Shown here: positions 50,791-51,838 of the stretch, piece after piece
Layout: the number at the start of each line of letters is the position of its first letter
How positions within the stretch are numbered: the stretch's first letter is position 1
Origin: Bacteroidota bacterium
GTDB taxonomy: Bacteria > Bacteroidota > Bacteroidia > Bacteroidales > B18-G4
Direction of reading: 5' to 3'
Length of the DNA: 51,838 nt
Assembly (NCBI GenBank): GCA_013202965.1
Contig: JABMQZ010000119.1
Location: 1 to 51,838, forward strand
Program-made: the position numbers and the translations under genes
Notes under the pieces: generated by a model
Database searches by the model: none
Seen by the model: only the letters and a program-made list of their open reading frames with translations
What the model was told of the DNA's origin: nothing

Positions 50791-50952
50791 CATAATGATG
50801 AGATCCTGATGATTATTGAAGAAACTATTTCGGGAAGCTATTTATTGCTTACGCACAAGATAAATTGTAAATTTGAACAATAATGAAAAAGGAAACTTGA
50901 TAAATGGCAATATTCCAAAAACCTGTAATACAAAAATATCTATAAAAAAGAA

Positions 50953-51838
50953 ATGACAGAAAACAGTTTTTTTAACAAACAATCTGCTCTAACCTCAGCA
51001 AAAACTAAGATATACAAAGATTATATACAAGGTTATCTGCTTAAACTTTTAATGTCTTATGGCACTTGCTTAATTTCAGATTTATTTTGTGGCGCTGGTA
51101 AAAATGGTAAAGAAAATGGTAGTCCATTAATATTAATTGAAAGTATAAATTACATTCTCTCGTCGCCTCTATTACAGAAAAAAGGCAATTTAAGAGTTCA
51201 TATATTATTTAACGACCAAGATGCAGAGAATATTGACAATCTAAAAAGAGAACTTGACAATGTAGAGTATGACAGGAATATTATAAATATCCTCATTAAA
51301 AATGAGAAATATGAAAATTTATTACCTGAACTTATCAGAAACCCCGAGAAATTAAAAATTCCTAAATTCTTCTTTCTTGACCCATTCACATATTCTAATG
51401 TTAAGATGCAAGATTTAAAGCAATTAATGTCTTTGTCATTTACAGAAGTATTATTGTTTATACCCATTTTTCACACTTATCGTTTTTCAAGCTCCGATTT
51501 TGACGAAAAGCATAAAACAAGAAAATTTATTGAAGAGTTTACTGAAAAGGGAATAACGGATTATGAAAACATCAATGATTTTATGTTTTCAGTAAGAGAA
51601 AAACTTCTACAAGAGATTTCAATTCAAAAAGAAAATCCAATCCCATATGTAAGACCTGTTTTATTAGATGATGGCGGCAGTAAAAATTCACTGTTTTTGC
51701 TTACAGGTCATCAAAAAGGTATGCTGTTAATGAACAAAATAGCATTTAAAAGCACTGATGATGGTAGTCGTGTAAACGTTAAAAACATTAATCAAAGTTC
51801 TCTTTTTCAAGCAGATGAAGCATCAATATTTTATGATA
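50953..51838 (+). CDS. Three-Cys-motif partner protein (TcmP-like), 3' end outside the window
   Basis: The frame is open from the ATG at 50953 to the last base, 295 codons, with no stop. The N-terminal part has AKTKIYKDYIQGYLLKLLM and LISDLFCGAGKNGKENGSP, a methyltransferase-like loop. The later part has FFFLDPFTYSNVKMQDLKQL, where TcmP relatives have an aspartate-proline-phenylalanine motif. TcmP is named for its pairing with a three-Cys-motif, radical-SAM-like protein; such a gene may lie just beyond the window. The DNA is much more AT-rich than dxs, which suggests transfer. Function is not established; a defence or phage link is speculation. Confidence 0.68.
   Translation, partial: MTENSFFNKQSALTSAKTKIYKDYIQGYLLKLLMSYGTCLISDLFCGAGKNGKENGSPLILIESINYILSSPLLQKKGNLRVHILFNDQDAENIDNLKRELDNVEYDRNIINILIKNEKYENLLPELIRNPEKLKIPKFFFLDPFTYSNVKMQDLKQLMSLSFTEVLLFIPIFHTYRFSSSDFDEKHKTRKFIEEFTEKGITDYENINDFMFSVREKLLQEISIQKENPIPYVRPVLLDDGGSKNSLFLLTGHQKGMLLMNKIAFKSTDDGSRVNVKNINQSSLFQADEASIFYD

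Overview
The window looks like a chromosomal segment from a member of the Bacteroidota, most likely a Bacteroidales/Marinilabiliales-type lineage. Evidence read directly from the sequence: many genes are preceded by the Bacteroidota -7 promoter word TAnnTTTG, several secreted proteins end in a type IX secretion (T9SS) C-terminal sorting domain, and the family content is typical of the phylum (gingipain-type C25 peptidases, Omp28, DUF6029, DUF4197, BlaI/M56 pairs). No rRNA, tRNA or CRISPR array was seen.

Layout, left to right. 1-600: AT-rich accessory edge with the 3' end of an unknown ORF and an IS3-type transposase remnant. 682-3247: neprosin-like peptidase, DUF3221-like lipoprotein, Lgt-family protein. 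3499-9634: T9SS-exported PKD protein, arylsulfatase, HAD-family lipoprotein, DUF4197 lipoprotein. 9812-11677 (-): LTA-synthase-like phosphotransferase. 12026-15639: three-gene biotin-dependent acyl-CoA carboxylase operon. 15738-17454 (-): HPt protein and NtrC-type regulator. 17699-22137: membrane PHP-like protein, GT39-type glycosyltransferase, RbfA and a LolC/E-type permease. 22312-29563: two tandem gingipain-type proteases. 29621-30862 (-): GT87-type glycosyltransferase. 31133-33537: BlaI repressor with three operators and an M56 sensor gene interrupted by an in-frame TAA. 33610-36763 (-): TlpA, DUF6029 and Omp28 operon. 36831-38543: divergent manA and LOG-family gene. 38708-40936: AmrS-like radical SAM enzyme, P-loop kinase, dCMP deaminase. 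41031-50712 (-): zinc-ribbon protein, TSUP/isoaspartyl-peptidase fusion, hybrid histidine kinase with FIST sensor, NhaC-type antiporter and dxs. 50953 to the end: an incomplete TcmP-like gene in AT-rich DNA, apparently the start of another accessory region.

The most unusual observations are these. (i) At least twelve intergenic tracts built of different but related 7-bp words, all in 7-bp register, some of which form the 3' ends of genes. (ii) An Omp28 protein whose two halves are in reversed order, as in a circular permutation. (iii) A single ORF joining a TSUP membrane transporter to an isoaspartyl peptidase. (iv) Three TACGA-N6-TCGTA operators upstream of blaI, whose partner sensor gene carries an in-frame stop. 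(v) A 123-bp hairpin-like, MITE-type element. (vi) A plant-type neprosin peptidase in a bacterium.

Many proteins appear to serve the envelope: lipoprotein handling, T9SS export, thiol chemistry, surface polymers and glycosyl transfer. A split phosphorelay is possible: the hybrid kinase at 43665-45437 has a receiver but no HPt, while the HPt/NtrC pair at 15738-17454 lacks a kinase.
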